Shown here: one piece after another, positions 62,001 to 64,000 of the stretch
How positions within the stretch are numbered: position 1 is the first letter of the stretch
Layout of the letters: each line of letters starts with the position of its first letter
Program-made: the position numbers and the translations under genes
DNA from: Himantopus leucocephalus
Lineage: Eukaryota; Chordata; Aves; Charadriiformes; Recurvirostridae
Assembly: GCA_003993805.1 (NCBI GenBank)
Contig: RSEF01000004.1
Coordinates: 77,030,533-77,094,532 of the forward strand
Length of the DNA stretch: 64,000 nt
Reading direction: 5' to 3'
Notes under the pieces: model-generated
Databases searched by the model: none
What the model was told of the DNA's origin: nothing
Seen by the model: the letters and a program-made list of their open reading frames with translations, nothing else

Positions 62001-64000
62001 CTGTACGGTATTTTCTCATGTTTATGTCATCTTAGATTGTGAGAAGTTAGGGCTTACACAGCTTGCCTTGTGAGACTGTTCTCCAGTTCGTTAGATGTCA
62101 CTTTTCCGTCAGATTTCCACATCAATGAACTGCTGTTTTCTCCATTTTTTCTCATCGTGTCCCATGTGACGCACAAAGTAGTTCATGTACCTATCAATTC
62201 TTAGCCAGCTTATTTATAAATGTTTACTGCCCCCTTTTTCCCAGTTGTTTTCTGGTGTTTACATTTTAATTTATAATTTGGTTTTCTCAGCTTTCTGCCA
62301 TTTGTGTGGCTGCAGCTCACACTTTTTATCTGTTTCACTGGTTTGAGTTGCATAACAAAAACTATTTCTGCTTTGAAGTATCCTGGTAATGTCCGATTCC
62401 CCTGTGCTAAACTTAGATGTAAACAAAACGTTGGACATCTTGCAGTGCTACCCAATGACTACATAAGTATGATAGACACTGTTATTAAAGACAGTTTAAA
62501 AGTAATAGTATAATTTCTTGAGTTAAATGTGTTTAAGTGGAAATTTGTACTTAATTTTTAATAATTTTAATTCCTACCAATTACTCTATGTGCACTTGTT
62601 TTAATTTTTTTAAAACCTTTTTCTAAGTTGTCCTAACTGTAGAACCAATCTCTATCTCTTTTTTTTTTGAGTGTAATATGATGGATTTGTGTTCTGTTTG
62701 TCAGGTCTTCAGCACTCCAGGTCTCCTCGCTTTGGTGAGGATATTTGTTTTAAAAACTCCATAAAATACAAATTTCCTGGTACTGGTGTGTATACCTCAG
62801 TTAAATAAAAATCCATAATAAGAACTTTGGATGTTACACACAAGTCAGAAGGTTAAATGCACAGTGCAGTAAGAGAGGGAGATGTACTGTAAGCAACTTG
62901 TTTTTGAATGTAAAAGTTACACCTGAAACTTGCCAGGAAACTGCATCGCTGATGAAGATGAAATTAACGGGCTCATTTGGTGCCCAAACTCTCAGTAACT
63001 TAACTTCAATGCCAGCCCAGCCCAAACTACGAGAGGCAGTAAGTTCTGCTTTGACCATAAAAACTTACTTTTAATGCACGTCCTTCTTTCAAGCAGCCGT
63101 ACGTGTTCACACGTCTCCATCCATGACTCCTGTAACCAGACTTTAGGCTTCTGATACGTACCAACAAAACGAGACCCCACTTAACGGCTGTGGCATGAGT
63201 AAGAACTGGTGTTTTGAAACCCCAGATCTTTAATGTTAAGGTAACCTGGTTTCTTTGCTAACAAATATCATCGGGCAAGTAGCCTCAGATGTCTTAGCCA
63301 CGTGAGGCTCATGAGTAGTTTCAAGCGCGGTTTCTGTGCTGGGACCAGAAGCAGGGTGTGGTGTTATGAAGTTGTTGGGTAATGCAAATCTCTAATTGTG
63401 GGATGAAGTGAGGCGGCAGCCACTACTGCGCTGCCTTTCCCAGGTCCTCCTGGCCTCCCAGCAGGGAGACAGATCCCACAGGGAGCTGTTACCAGCTTCT
63501 GGTGGAGGATTTCCACAGTCTTCCCTCCTGGTGGCTCTTCTTCCTCTCTGTGAGGAGCACAGTTTTGTGACTCCTGGTCATGTGAAGGTTTTGGCGGGTG
63601 GATCCAGGAATTAAACTGAGTTCAGATTCTGTGTATAATATTGTATTTAATAAAGAGGAAAACTAGTTGTTGTGGCATCTGAGCCTTTTAAAATACATTG
63701 TGGGGTTAATTACATAAAAAATAAGAGAGAATATTTATATATGTAGGTGTATACCTCTCCATCCCCGTTTGTCTGACTTGGGACAATCGAGTTATGCTAA
63801 TAGAAGCAGACTGTAAAGAAAATAAAAAGGAATTTCTCAGGTGCAATTTCTTAACAATTTTTTCTGTGTAAGGTTGCATTCATTATGTAGTGGATGATCC
63901 GAATGTATCGCAAGGAGCCAGAGTTCTGTGTCTTTTGACTAGATGTTGCAGTACTTGTAACGGTTTTCTCTTAAGGTCATGCAAAGACATCTTGGGTGGG
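59013..64000. other. AT-rich stretch, no certain gene
   Basis: No recognised protein domain. Weak exon-like candidates are at 62705-62734 and 63873-64000, discussed among the findings. A GC-richer patch at 63396-63614 with a 72-codon open frame is followed by AATAAA at 63650-63655, but the translation resembles no family I know. Intergenic, intronic and lncRNA readings are all possible. Confidence 0.5.

Noticed and set aside
63396..63614. 72-codon frame followed by AATAAA
   Set aside because: GC-richer than its surroundings and possibly transcribed, but the translation resembles no family and no splice acceptor fits clearly.
1..64000. CRISPR arrays, tRNA or rRNA genes, bacterial operons
   Set aside because: No regularly spaced identical repeats with unique spacers, no cloverleaf with tRNA box A and B words, and no rRNA core sequences were seen; repeats and splice signals point to a vertebrate nuclear genome.

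Overview
The window reads as nuclear DNA from a bird. The main evidence is repeat content: at least nine CR1 LINE pieces with the typical avian 3' tail (a 'gatgatcttta...ccttccaaccc...attctatgattct' pattern), together with LTR pieces of the avian ERV type that begin 'TGTCATGGTTTGGG' or end 'CCAGTACA'. Vertebrate-style splice and polyadenylation signals are present, and there is no sign of operons, Shine-Dalgarno sites or dense coding sequence. I found no CRISPR array, tRNA or rRNA gene.

There are three compositional blocks. (1) 1-42663 is AT-rich, with no recognisable host exon. It looks like a gene desert or very large intron, broken by CR1 copies (1-75, 9655-10099, 10145-11070, 22057-23101, 29637-29699, 37135-37786, 39445-41887, 42484-42663), LTR pieces (9452-9501, 11085-11598, 29727-30040), simple repeats and a few local duplications or inverted repeats. 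(2) 42674-57837 is a very GC-rich block of 15,164 bp, bounded exactly by two 10-N gaps. It holds the only host gene I can support: the last two coding exons (42923-43033 and 43731-43844) and poly(A) signal of a C-factor/sniffer-like short-chain dehydrogenase/reductase, reading left to right. It also has CR1 pieces, a ~595-bp pentanucleotide array grown from a CR1 tail, and a perfect 68-bp palindrome near its right edge. (3) 57848-64000 is AT-rich again. It begins inside an inverted LTR piece and contains a CR1 fragment and a 36-bp duplication split by a single N. No gene is certain here, though two weak splice-bounded open segments near the right end deserve a look.

The abrupt GC change at both gaps, repeats at the gap edges, and the absence of the 5' exons of the dehydrogenase gene left of the gap together suggest that the GC-rich block is a separate contig, perhaps microchromosomal, that may have been placed here wrongly. 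This is an inference from sequence; long reads or synteny would decide it.

Most long open frames in the GC-rich block appear to be chance products of high GC and are not reported as genes.
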